Assembly: GCF_001530125.1 (NCBI RefSeq)
Contig: NZ_LDUG01000025.1
Location: forward strand, 164,572-228,571
Length of the DNA: 64,000 nt
Direction of reading: 5' to 3'
From: Thiobacillus denitrificans
GTDB lineage: Bacteria > Pseudomonadota > Gammaproteobacteria > Burkholderiales > Thiobacillaceae
Position 1 is the first letter of the stretch. Each line of letters begins with the position of its first letter. The position numbers and the translations under genes are program-made. This document shows, piece by piece, positions 34,319 through 43,285 of the stretch. The notes beneath the pieces were generated by a model. The model was not told the origin of the DNA. It worked only from the letters and a program-made list of their open reading frames with translations, and did no database searches.

Positions 34319-36204
34319 AGCTGGTAATCCAGCGCCAGCCGCGCCTGCACCTTGCGCGCCTGGCGCAGGGCTTCCTTCAGGATGCGGCGGTCGAGCGGGT
34401 TCAGCGTGTCGGGGTCGAGATGGTTGTCGGGCGTGATGCCGGTGCGCTGCTGCTCATGCTGATGGCGCAGCCGCAGCAGTTGCAGAAAGTGGAACGCGCG
34501 GTTCCAGTCGGCCAGTTCGGCATCGGGAATATGCAACGCATGCGCGGCTGCGCGCAGCCGCTTGGCGGTGTTGGTCTGCGGGCTGCCGGCCGCCAGCGCA
34601 AAAATGCGCGCCGCATCGACAAACGGCGTGGCACCATTGAGCTTGAGATCGATGGTGTGCGGGTGGGCATTGTCGTCCGACAGCACGAAGTCGCGCACCA
34701 GTCCCAACGGCGGGCGGTTGCGCAGGGCGTTGCCCGCCATCTGGTGCAGAAAGCGCGGATTCTTCTGCGCGGCGCGGTTGAGCCAGGCGCGCAGGTCGAG
34801 CGCCAGCGCGGCATCGCCGGTGAGCGGACGAAAGTCGAAAAAAATGCTGGCGTGCAGCAGCGCTTCGGGGCTGCCGTGATCGATCCACTGGGTGAACTGC
34901 TGCTGCCAGTCAGCCGCCGACAGGCACCATTTCGGATTGCTGGCCATGATGTCGCCGCGGCACAGCGGAAATCCGCAGGTGTCGAGCCGGTTATTCACGC
35001 GCAGCGCAAACGCCAGCAGCGCATCGCGCTGGGCGTCGTTCGCCTCGGCAAAGATCAGCGCATTGTCCTGGTCGGTGGCGAGCGTCTGTTCCATGCGGCC
35101 TTCCGACCCCAGCGCCAGCCAGCACCAGCGCAGCCCGACGAGCGCATCATCGGCCTCGCATTCCAGCGCGATGACGCGCTCGGTGAGGCGGTCGTTGAGG
35201 CTGGAAATGATCGCGGTGAGGTTTTCCGCGTCCATCCCCTGCGCCAGCAGGCTGTGCGCCAGGTCGCCGATATCGAGTGCCAGCGCGGGCAGGCGGCTGG
35301 GGTCTTCGCTGCGCGCAATGGCCGAGGTGATGCCTTCCACCGACAGGCGGCGCAACGCGAAGATGTCCTTTTCCGACACCACGCCGGCCAGCCGCCCTTC
35401 TCTGACCAGCGGGATGTGGTGAATGCCCTGGCGCGCCATCAGCACCAGGGCGTCTGCCACCGGCGCATCGGCGGGAAGGGTCGCCGGATCGGGCGTCATC
35501 ACGGCCGAAATGGGCGTGGCCAGCGGCACCCCGGCCAGGGTCACGCGCGCCAGCACATCCTTCAGGGTGAGAATGCCGAGCGGCTGCCCGGCAGCGTCGG
35601 TGACCACCACCGACCCCACTCGCGCGGCCTCCATCGCCGCCAGCGCATCGGCCAGCGGCACATCGGCCAGCACGCTCAGGGGGGTGCGCCGGATCAGGCT
35701 GGACAGGGGGCGCGCAAAGCGACTTTCGTCGTCGAGCGCCAGCGCGTATTCCGATTGCACCGCGCGTTGCGATTCCTCCAGCAGGCTGGCGATGCGGCGC
35801 GTGCAGAAATCGTTGAATTCAGGGCTTTTCGCCAGCAGCGCGTGGAAATCGGCGGCGGGCAGCAGGTAGCAAAAGGTATCGGTTGCCGCGATATAGCGGT
35901 TGGCCGCGCCGCGCCCGGCCAGCAGCGCGCCCAGCGGAAACATCTCGCCCGTCGCCAGCTGCAGCACCGTGTGCCCCTCGGCGGTGGCACCAGCCACCGT
36001 CCCCTGCTTGACGATGAACAGGACATCGGGCGGCGTGTCGGCCGGCGCCAGCAACACTGCGTCGCGCGCAAAATAGGCTACCGACAGGCGCCGCACCAGC
36101 CATAGAAGCGCGTTTTCCGTCATTGCCGAAAAGGGTGCCTGCCGCCGCAATGCGTCGAGGGTTGCGCGGTGCAGGCTGTTGGCGAGCGCAATAATATGGG
36201 TCAT
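34315..36204 (-). CDS. cNMP-binding, CBS-pair and DUF294 nucleotidyltransferase protein
   Basis: 629 residues from ATG 36204. Order: cyclic-nucleotide-binding-like domain (about 10-140, LLAPADTPPDVLFIVKQG, LATGEMFPLGALLAGRG); two CBS motifs (about 165-290, RVGSVVVTDAAGQPLGILTLKDVL and GIHHIPLVREGRLAGVVSEKDI); a GlnD-like nucleotidyltransferase (about 320-460) with LGSEGRMEQTLATDQDNAL, whose GS and DxD supply the metal site; and a helical DUF294 C-terminus. It is a likely regulator sensing nucleotides; its own target may be the co-transcribed exonuclease or the symporter. Confidence 0.87.
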   Translation of the reverse strand: MTHIIALANSLHRATLDALRRQAPFSAMTENALLWLVRRLSVAYFARDAVLLAPADTPPDVLFIVKQGTVAGATAEGHTVLQLATGEMFPLGALLAGRGAANRYIAATDTFCYLLPAADFHALLAKSPEFNDFCTRRIASLLEESQRAVQSEYALALDDESRFARPLSSLIRRTPLSVLADVPLADALAAMEAARVGSVVVTDAAGQPLGILTLKDVLARVTLAGVPLATPISAVMTPDPATLPADAPVADALVLMARQGIHHIPLVREGRLAGVVSEKDIFALRRLSVEGITSAIARSEDPSRLPALALDIGDLAHSLLAQGMDAENLTAIISSLNDRLTERVIALECEADDALVGLRWCWLALGSEGRMEQTLATDQDNALIFAEANDAQRDALLAFALRVNNRLDTCGFPLCRGDIMASNPKWCLSAADWQQQFTQWIDHGSPEALLHASIFFDFRPLTGDAALALDLRAWLNRAAQKNPRFLHQMAGNALRNRPPLGLVRDFVLSDDNAHPHTIDLKLNGATPFVDAARIFALAAGSPQTNTAKRLRAAAHALHIPDAELADWNRAFHFLQLLRLRHQHEQQRTGITPDNHLDPDTLNPLDRRILKEALRQARKVQARLALDYQL

Positions 36205-36365
36205 GGGCGGATGTCGGGACAGCACGGGTTTTTACAATTTACAGCGCATCCGCAATCGTATGCAAAAATTGCCGGGCCCGATCGGTTCGGCCGCCTCGGC
36301 CAGCCCCGAAACTAAAGCCTCATTGCCGGGTCAGTGACAAACAGAACCTGACCGCACATCCACTC

Positions 36366-37073
36366 ATGACCCAGACCCAAAAATCCAACCCGCTGTTCGA
36401 GCTCCTGATCAACATCGTCATTCCCTCCGTCATCCTGATGAAGTTCAGCGGCGAGCAGGACCTTGGCGCCGTGGGCGGGCTGCTGGTGGCGCTGGCGTTT
36501 CCGCTCGGATGGGGCGCGTTCGAGTTGCTCGGGCGCAGCAAGGTCAACTTCTTTTCCGTGCTGGGCCTGGTCAGCATCCTGCTCACCGGCGGCATCGGCT
36601 TGCTGCAGCTCGACACCCAGTGGCTGGCGGTGAAGGAAGCCGCGATCCCGGGCCTGATCGGCCTGGCCGTGCTGGTGTCCACCCGCACCCGCTACCCGCT
36701 GGTGAAAACCCTGCTCTACAACCCGACGCTGATCGACGTGGCGCGGGTGCAACAACATCTCGAAGCGCGTGGCACGGTGCGGGATTTCGAGGCGCGCCTG
36801 CAGCATGCCACCTATATGCTGGGCGGCACCTTCTTCTTCTCCGCAGCGATGAACTATTTTCTGGCCAGCTGGATCGTCACCAGCCCGGCCGGCAGCGAGG
36901 CGTTCAACGCCGAGCTCGGGCGCCTGACATTGGTGAGCTATCCGATGATCGCCCTGCCATCGATGCTGATGATGATGGGTGCGCTTTACTATTTGGCCCG
37001 CGCGACGCGCGAACTGGCCGGGTTGAAGCTGAGCGAGGCGCTGAATACCGGCGATGCCCGCCCGCAGTCCTGA
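36366..37073 (+). CDS. VC0807-family membrane protein
   Basis: 235 residues with about six membrane segments. The start NPLFELLINIVIPSVILMKF, the middle VKEAAIPGLIGLAVLVSTRTRYPLVKTLLYNP and the FFFSAAMNYFLASWIV segment match the VC0807-type family of integral membrane proteins, whose function is not established. It is a single gene, divergent from the CBS/nucleotidyltransferase gene and followed by a strong terminator. Confidence 0.8.
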   Translation: MTQTQKSNPLFELLINIVIPSVILMKFSGEQDLGAVGGLLVALAFPLGWGAFELLGRSKVNFFSVLGLVSILLTGGIGLLQLDTQWLAVKEAAIPGLIGLAVLVSTRTRYPLVKTLLYNPTLIDVARVQQHLEARGTVRDFEARLQHATYMLGGTFFFSAAMNYFLASWIVTSPAGSEAFNAELGRLTLVSYPMIALPSMLMMMGALYYLARATRELAGLKLSEALNTGDARPQS

Positions 37074-37097
37074 GCTGAACGACTGCTTTAAGCGCCA

Positions 37098-37131
37098 TAA
37101 AAAAGCCCCGCGCAATGCGGGGCTTTTTTTG
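37098..37131. terminator. Bidirectional terminator
   Basis: Stem GCCCCGC (37105-37111) with GCGGGGC (37117-37123), five-base loop, A7 before and T7 after. Serves the VC0807-type gene on plus and can serve groEL on minus. Confidence 0.9.
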
Positions 37132-37192
37132 TAGCTTGAACAGCCGGGCTTTTTACCCACAAGGGGTAGTCGGCCATGGTTGAACAACCACC

Positions 37193-38851
<1,659 letters not shown>

Positions 38852-38866
38852 TTAACTCCTAAAAAA

Positions 38867-38953
38867 TGCATTCGCCACAGAGGCACAGAGACACAGAGAC
38901 ACCCGTATTCGGATCTCGTTTGTGTTTTTCTCCGTGCCTCTGTGTCTCTGTGG
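38867..38953. repeat. CACAGAG palindromic repeat, copy 1 (groES-groEL spacer)
   Basis: Left arm 38875-38900 (CCACAGAGGCACAGAGACAC...) and right arm 38930-38953 (CTCCGTGCCTCTGTG, TCTCTGTGG) are complementary with few mismatches around a 29-base spacer. The outer ATGCATTC before the left arm is also present at copy 2. It would form a stem of about 24 bp in the groESL transcript. Confidence 0.85.
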
Positions 38954-38972
38954 TTAAGGGTTTGAGGTGGGC

Positions 38973-39263
38973 TTAAGCCTCGACCACGCCCATGATGTCT
39001 TCTTCGCGCATCACCAGCAGCTCATCGCCTTCGACCTTGACCGCCTGGCCGGCGTATTTGCCGAACAGCACGCGGTCGCCGACTTTCACGTCGAGCGGAA
39101 TCAGCTTGCCCTGGTCGTCTTTCTTGCCTGCGCCCACGGCGACGATTTCGCCCTGGTCGGGCTTCTCGGTGGCGGTGTCGGGGATGACGATCCCGGAAGC
39201 GGTCTTGCGCTCTTCTTCCATGCGTTTGACAATCACTCGGTCGTGCAGAGGACGGATTTTCAT
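38973..39263 (-). CDS. groES: Co-chaperonin GroES
   Basis: 96 residues starting [18 protein letters not shown], with the mobile loop [19 protein letters not shown] and the end [15 protein letters not shown]. Heptameric lid for GroEL. The ATG at 39263 is fixed by the family start; longer frames run into the CIRCE region. The operon is controlled by a CIRCE operator and overlapping promoter 75-130 bases upstream. Confidence 0.98.
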   Translation of the reverse strand: MKIRPLHDRVIVKRMEEERKTASGIVIPDTATEKPDQGEIVAVGAGKKDDQGKLIPLDVKVGDRVLFGKYAGQAVKVEGDELLVMREEDIMGVVEA

Positions 39264-39339
39264 TGCAAAGTCTCCATTGCGGTTGCGTTGATAAAGGCAG
39301 CCAGGGCTGCCCGAAAATAAGGAAGCGGCAAGGGTGCTG

Positions 39340-39366
39340 TTAGCACTCGCCGCCATAGAGTGCTAA
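39340..39366. promoter_or_regulatory. CIRCE operator (HrcA binding site)
   Basis: A perfect CIRCE: TTAGCACTC at 39340-39348, nine-base spacer, GAGTGCTAA at 39358-39366. It overlaps the -10 box of the groES promoter, so HrcA would block initiation. hrcA itself is not in this window. Confidence 0.97.
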
Positions 39367-39395
39367 TAGTAGGGGCGCATTGTGACAATTTCAAG
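39366..39395 (-). promoter_or_regulatory. groES promoter, overlapping sigma-70 and sigma-32 elements
   Basis: On the minus strand TTGAAA, 17 bases, TACTAT forms a good sigma-70 promoter. The same stretch also reads CTTGAAA, 13 bases, CCCCTACT, close to the heat-shock sigma-32 pattern. It ends three bases from the bioA start codon on the other strand. Confidence 0.75.
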
Positions 39396-39398
39396 CCC

Positions 39399-40703
39399 AT
39401 GGATGATTTATTAAACCGTAGCCGCGCCGCCGTCTGGCACCCCTGCACCCAGATGAAACAGCTGGAGGCCGCCCCGCCGCTTGCGATTGCACGTGGCGAG
39501 GGGGCGTGGCTGATCGATACGGACGGGCGGCGCTACCTGGACGCGATTTCAAGCTGGTGGGTCAACCTGTTCGGCCACTGCAACCCGCGCATCAACGCGG
39601 CCATCATCGACCAACTCGGCAAAATCGAGCACGTGATGCTGGCCGGCGCCACCCACGAACCGGTGGTAGATCTGTCGGAGCGGCTGGCAAAGCTGACCGG
39701 ACTGGGCCACGCGTTTTACGGTTCGGATGGGTCTTCGGCCACCGAGATTGCGCTGAAAATGAGCGCCCACTTCTGGCGCAACTCGGGCCAGCCGGAGAAA
39801 AACGGCTTTATCAGTCTCAAGAACGGCTACCACGGCGAAACCCTCGGTGCGCTGTCGGTGACCGATATTCCGCTGTTCAAGGACACCTACGCGCCCTTGC
39901 TGCGGCACTCGGTGCAGGTGCCCACCCCGGACGCGCGGCTGGCCGAGCCGGGAGAAACCGCCGAGGCCTATGCGCTGCGCTGCGCCGCTGCGCTGGAGGC
40001 GCATCTGGCCGAGCACGCGGCCACCACCGCCGCCTTCATCGTCGAACCGCTGGTGCAGGGCGCGGCGGGGATGGCGATATATCACCCGACGTATCTCAAG
40101 CGGGCGCGGGACTTGTGCACACAATATCGAGTGCACCTGATCGCCGACGAGATCGCCGTCGGCTTTGGACGCACCGGTACGATGTTCGCGTGCGAGCAGG
40201 CCAATATAAGACCCGACTTCATCTGCCTGTCCAAGGGCATCACCGGCGGCTACCTGCCGCTGTCGGCAGTGCTGGCGACCGATGACGTCTATGCGGCGTT
40301 CTACGGCAACGCCACCGCGCGCGGCTTCCTGCATTCGCATTCCTACACCGGCAACCCGCTCGCCTGCCGTGCCGCGCTGGCGGTGCTGGACATCTTCGAA
40401 CACGATCAGGTGATTGCCGCCAATCGGGTCAAGTCCATTGAATTCACCGGGATACTGTCGGAAGTGGCCGCTCACCCACGGGTGCGCCATTTCCGCCATC
40501 TGGGGATGATCTGGGCGTTCGACGTGGCGGATGCCACCGCGGGTTTTTCTACCCGCTTCCATCAGGCGGCGCTGGCGCAGGGCGTGTTCCTGCGCCCGAT
40601 CGGCCGCACGGTGTATGCCATGCCACCCTATGTGACGAGCGCCGACGAGATGCGCGGGTTGGCGGATGTGGTGCTGGCCTGTCTCGACACCCCGGCGATC
40701 TGA
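39399..40703 (+). CDS. bioA: Adenosylmethionine-8-amino-7-oxononanoate aminotransferase
   Basis: 434 residues from ATG 39399, where the family start (RAAVWHPCTQMKQ) follows. PLP-dependent class III aminotransferase: YLDAISSWWVNLFGH, FYGSDGSSATEIALKM, IADEIAVGFGRTG and the PLP-lysine in CLSKGITGGYLPLS. It makes 7,8-diaminononanoate in biotin synthesis using SAM as amino donor. No other bio genes adjoin. Its 5' region is shared with the groES promoter, and no clear ribosome site precedes the ATG, so bioA expression could respond to heat shock. Confidence 0.95.
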   Translation: MDDLLNRSRAAVWHPCTQMKQLEAAPPLAIARGEGAWLIDTDGRRYLDAISSWWVNLFGHCNPRINAAIIDQLGKIEHVMLAGATHEPVVDLSERLAKLTGLGHAFYGSDGSSATEIALKMSAHFWRNSGQPEKNGFISLKNGYHGETLGALSVTDIPLFKDTYAPLLRHSVQVPTPDARLAEPGETAEAYALRCAAALEAHLAEHAATTAAFIVEPLVQGAAGMAIYHPTYLKRARDLCTQYRVHLIADEIAVGFGRTGTMFACEQANIRPDFICLSKGITGGYLPLSAVLATDDVYAAFYGNATARGFLHSHSYTGNPLACRAALAVLDIFEHDQVIAANRVKSIEFTGILSEVAAHPRVRHFRHLGMIWAFDVADATAGFSTRFHQAALAQGVFLRPIGRTVYAMPPYVTSADEMRGLADVVLACLDTPAI

Positions 40704-40724
40704 GTTCGTGTGTCAGTTTTGCGC

Positions 40725-40768
40725 TTGACGCATGGCATCCGCCCGACTAAGGTAGTAATCAATCACTA
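40725..40768 (+). promoter_or_regulatory. Promoter and operator candidate of the tetR operon
   Basis: TTGACG (40725-40730), 17 bases, TAAGGT (40748-40753), followed at once by TAGTAATCAATCACTA (40753-40768), whose TAGT/ACTA ends are symmetric. The position just downstream of the -10 box suits an autoregulated TetR repressor. Confidence 0.5.
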
Positions 40769-40786
40769 TCTAACTGGAGTCGGACC

Positions 40787-41419
40787 ATGTCAGACGACCC
40801 TGCACGCAAACGGCTCGGTGCCGACGAGCGGCGCGAGGAAATCATCCGCGTGACGCTGGCGCTCGCCGCCAAGCAGGGCGTCGACGACGTCACCACGCAG
40901 GACATGGCGCAGGCGATGGGGGTGACCCAGGGCGCGGTGTTCCGTCATTTCCCGAGCAAGGACGCGATCTGGCTGGCGGTGATGCAGTGGGTGCGCGACC
41001 GCCTGATGCCGGTGCTGGGACGCGCCGCGGCGCAGGGGCGCGACCCGCTGGACGCGCTGCAGCGCATGTTTTTCGCCCACATTGACTTCATTTCCCGCTA
41101 TCCAGCGATTCCGAGCGTGTTGATGTCGAAGCACCTGCACGGCCGCAGCACGGCGCTGCGCCGGTTGGTGACCGAAATCATGCTGGGCTACGAGGCGAAG
41201 ATCGCCGGCCTGCTGACCGACGCGCAGGCGCAGGGTCTGGCGCGGGCCGACCTCGACGCCCACGCCGCCGCTACCCTCTACATTGGCATGATCCAGGGGC
41301 TGGTGCTGCAAACCTCGATCCTGCGCGGCCAGCGCACCCTCGCGGTGGAAGCCGCGCGCACCTTCCCGGTTTTCCTGCAGGCCGTCCGCCCACCCTCAAC
41401 ACAAGGAGCCACTCCATGA
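40787..41419 (+). CDS. TetR/AcrR-family transcriptional regulator
   Basis: 210 residues. The N-terminal helix-turn-helix is canonical: RREEIIRVTLALAAKQGVDD, then TQDMAQAMGVTQGAVFRHFPSKDAIW (about 35-62). The C-terminal ligand domain is helical and unspecific. The stop overlaps an ATG at 41416 (ATGA), which was evidently the original start of the next gene before a 91-bp insertion. It probably represses its own operon: the cytochrome, the membrane-fusion protein and the ABC exporter. Confidence 0.9.
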   Translation: MSDDPARKRLGADERREEIIRVTLALAAKQGVDDVTTQDMAQAMGVTQGAVFRHFPSKDAIWLAVMQWVRDRLMPVLGRAAAQGRDPLDALQRMFFAHIDFISRYPAIPSVLMSKHLHGRSTALRRLVTEIMLGYEAKIAGLLTDAQAQGLARADLDAHAAATLYIGMIQGLVLQTSILRGQRTLAVEAARTFPVFLQAVRPPSTQGATP

Positions 41420-41422
41420 AAC

Positions 41423-41513
41423 CTTGCCTATCCGGTTTGTTGCCAAAACCAATTCCCTGTAGATACCGTCTTGGGTACGCTCAATCACTTTGGCAACAAA
41501 CCGAATAGGCAAG
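41423..41513. mobile_element. 91-bp MITE-like element with 25-bp inverted ends and 8-bp target duplication
   Basis: Left end 41423-41447 (CTTGCCTATCCGGTTTGTTG, then CCAAA) and right end 41489-41513 are inverted copies with one mismatch in 25. The flanks are the identical 8-mer CATGAAAC (41415-41422 and 41514-41521). It has no transposase. The insertion duplicated the start codon ATGAAAC of the downstream gene. From the old ATG at 41416 a 30-codon frame runs through the element and stops with TAG at 41506-41508, six bases before the new ATG. Confidence 0.88.
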
Positions 41514-41514
41514 C

Positions 41515-41985
41515 ATGAAACATCATCCCATCGCCCTCGTCGCCCTGCTTAGCCTGACCGCTGTCCATGCACAGGATCAACACGCGCAGCATCCCACGTC
41601 CGACCACGACGCCCGCGTCGTGCTGGAACTGACCTCGAGCGAACGCGTCATGATCCTGGAAGAGATGCGCATGTTTCTCACCGGTGTGCAGAAAATGACC
41701 GGCGCACTGGGACAGCAGGACATGCCGGCCGTCGCGGAAGCGGCACGCGACATGGGACAGAAAATGGTGCACGAGGTGCCGCCCGCGCTGCGCGCCAAGC
41801 TGCCGATGGAATTCCGCCAGCTGGGTTTTTCGGTGCACCGTGATTTCGACCAGATCGCACTGGATGCCGACAGCCTGAAGGACGTGAGCTACAGCCTCGG
41901 CCAGCTTTCGGCCACCCTGCAGAAGTGCGTGGCCTGCCACGCCACCTATCAGATTCAGACGCCTGCGCTCAACGCCAGGCACTGA
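41515..41985 (+). CDS. Exported c-type cytochrome-like protein
   Basis: 156 residues from ATG 41515. A signal peptide (MKHHPIALVALLSLTAVHAQ) is cut near residue 19. Near the C-terminus LQKCVACHATYQ gives one CxxCH haem site, and the preceding helical region (EMRMFLTGVQKMTGALGQ..., MGQKMVHEVPPALRAKL) resembles the four-helix bundle of cytochrome c'-like proteins. It is in an operon with a TetR regulator and an exporter. The native ribosome site (AAGGAG at 41403) is now 105 bases away because of the inserted element, so translation must use a weak AGGCAAG or coupling. Confidence 0.8.
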   Translation: MKHHPIALVALLSLTAVHAQDQHAQHPTSDHDARVVLELTSSERVMILEEMRMFLTGVQKMTGALGQQDMPAVAEAARDMGQKMVHEVPPALRAKLPMEFRQLGFSVHRDFDQIALDADSLKDVSYSLGQLSATLQKCVACHATYQIQTPALNARH

Positions 41986-41991
41986 TCTGCG

Positions 41992-43161
41992 ATGAAACTC
42001 AGCCAACGCAGTTTAATCCTGGCCATCGGTGCGCTGGCATTTTTGGCCGCCTTTGTCTGGCTGCTCGCCACGCGCGGGCCGCTGGCGCCGGTGGGGGTGG
42101 AAACCGCCACGGTCACGCGCGCCGATCTTAGCCCCAGCGTGTACGGCATCGGCACGGTGGAAGCGCAACACGCCTACTCGGTGGGGCCGATCCAGGCAGG
42201 CCGGGTGTTGCGGGTGTGGGTCGATCAGGGTGAGTTGGTGAAAGCCGGCCAGCTGCTGGCCGAAATCGATCCGGTGGATTTGCGCCAGCGTGCCGAAGCG
42301 GCGAGCAGCGCTGCCGCACGGGCGCGCCAGGCCGCACAGGCCGCACAGGCGCAGGTGACCGAGGCGGATAGCCGCGCGCGGCTGGCGCAGGCCAACAGTG
42401 AGCGTTACCAGGCGCTATACCGGCAGAATTTCGTCGCCAGGGAAATGGCCGACAGCCGCCGCCACGAAGCGTCCGCCGCAACGGCAGCACTGGCCGCGGC
42501 GCGCGCCAACGCCAGCGGGGCGCTGCGCGAGATCGGCCGCGCCGAGGCCGAATTGCGGGGCATTGACCAACTGCGCCAAAGTCTCAAATTGGTGAGCCCG
42601 ATCGACGGTGTGGTGACGGCGCGCGAAGCCGAGCCGGGCGCTACCGTGGTCGCCGGTCAGGCCGTGCTGCGGCTGGTCGATCCGGCCCGTCTGTGGGTGC
42701 GTGCACGCGTCGATCAGGCGCGCGCGCAGGGCGTGCAGGCCGGGCAGGCGGCTGACATCGTGCTGCGCTCCGTACCGGGCGCGAGCTTGCCCGGAAAAGT
42801 GGTGCGGATCGACCTGCAAAGCGATGCAGTGACCGAGGAGCGCATCATCAACGTGGCCTTCGATCCCGCGCCGGCGCAGCTGTATCCGGGCGAACTGGCG
42901 GAAGTGACCATCCAGCTTCCCGGCGTGCGCGATGTGCTGACGGTGCCGCGCGCCGCGCTGGCGCAGGTCAGCGGCGAGGCGGGTGTGTGGCGGGTCGAGG
43001 CAGGCCGCGCGCGCTTCCAGCCGGTGCAGCCCGGCATGCAGACCGCAGAGCAGGTGCAGATCGTGTCGGGCCTTGCTGAAGGAAGCAGCGTCATCGTCTA
43101 CAGCGCGAAACAGCTCGACGACGGCGTGCGGGTACGCGAACAGCGGCTGACGCCGCGATGA
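41992..43161 (+). CDS. Periplasmic adaptor (membrane-fusion) subunit, HlyD/DevB-like
   Basis: 389 residues with an N-terminal membrane anchor (about 7-26, LILAIGALAFLAAFVWLLA). The adaptor pattern follows: lipoyl-like half (IQAGRVLRVWVDQGELVKAGQLLAEIDP), a helical hairpin rich in alanine and glutamine (about 95-185), second lipoyl half (LKLVSPIDGVVTAREAEPG) and beta-barrel segments. It lies six bases after the cytochrome gene, and the following genes encode an FtsX-type permease and an ATPase, the order of DevBCA-type exporters. It would link the inner-membrane ABC pump to an outer-membrane channel. Confidence 0.87.
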   Translation: MKLSQRSLILAIGALAFLAAFVWLLATRGPLAPVGVETATVTRADLSPSVYGIGTVEAQHAYSVGPIQAGRVLRVWVDQGELVKAGQLLAEIDPVDLRQRAEAASSAAARARQAAQAAQAQVTEADSRARLAQANSERYQALYRQNFVAREMADSRRHEASAATAALAAARANASGALREIGRAEAELRGIDQLRQSLKLVSPIDGVVTAREAEPGATVVAGQAVLRLVDPARLWVRARVDQARAQGVQAGQAADIVLRSVPGASLPGKVVRIDLQSDAVTEERIINVAFDPAPAQLYPGELAEVTIQLPGVRDVLTVPRAALAQVSGEAGVWRVEAGRARFQPVQPGMQTAEQVQIVSGLAEGSSVIVYSAKQLDDGVRVREQRLTPR

Positions 43162-43176
43162 CCCTAAAAACTACAA

Positions 43177-43272
43177 TGCATTCACCACAGAGGCACAGAG
43201 ACACGGAGAAACCCGTTAGCGCTTTGTGCCGCAACAACTGGTTTTTCCCTCTGTCCCTCTGTCCCTCTGTGG
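43177..43272. repeat. CACAGAG palindromic repeat, copy 2
   Basis: Left arm from 43185 (CCACAGAGGCACAGAGACAC, GGAG) and right arm 43247-43272 (CCCTCTGTCCCTCTGTCCCT, CTGTGG) are complementary. It fills the 124 bases between the adaptor and permease genes. The downstream flank GTGAAGAACTCAGG directly precedes the permease ATG. Confidence 0.85.
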
Positions 43273-43285
43273 TGAAGAACTCAGG

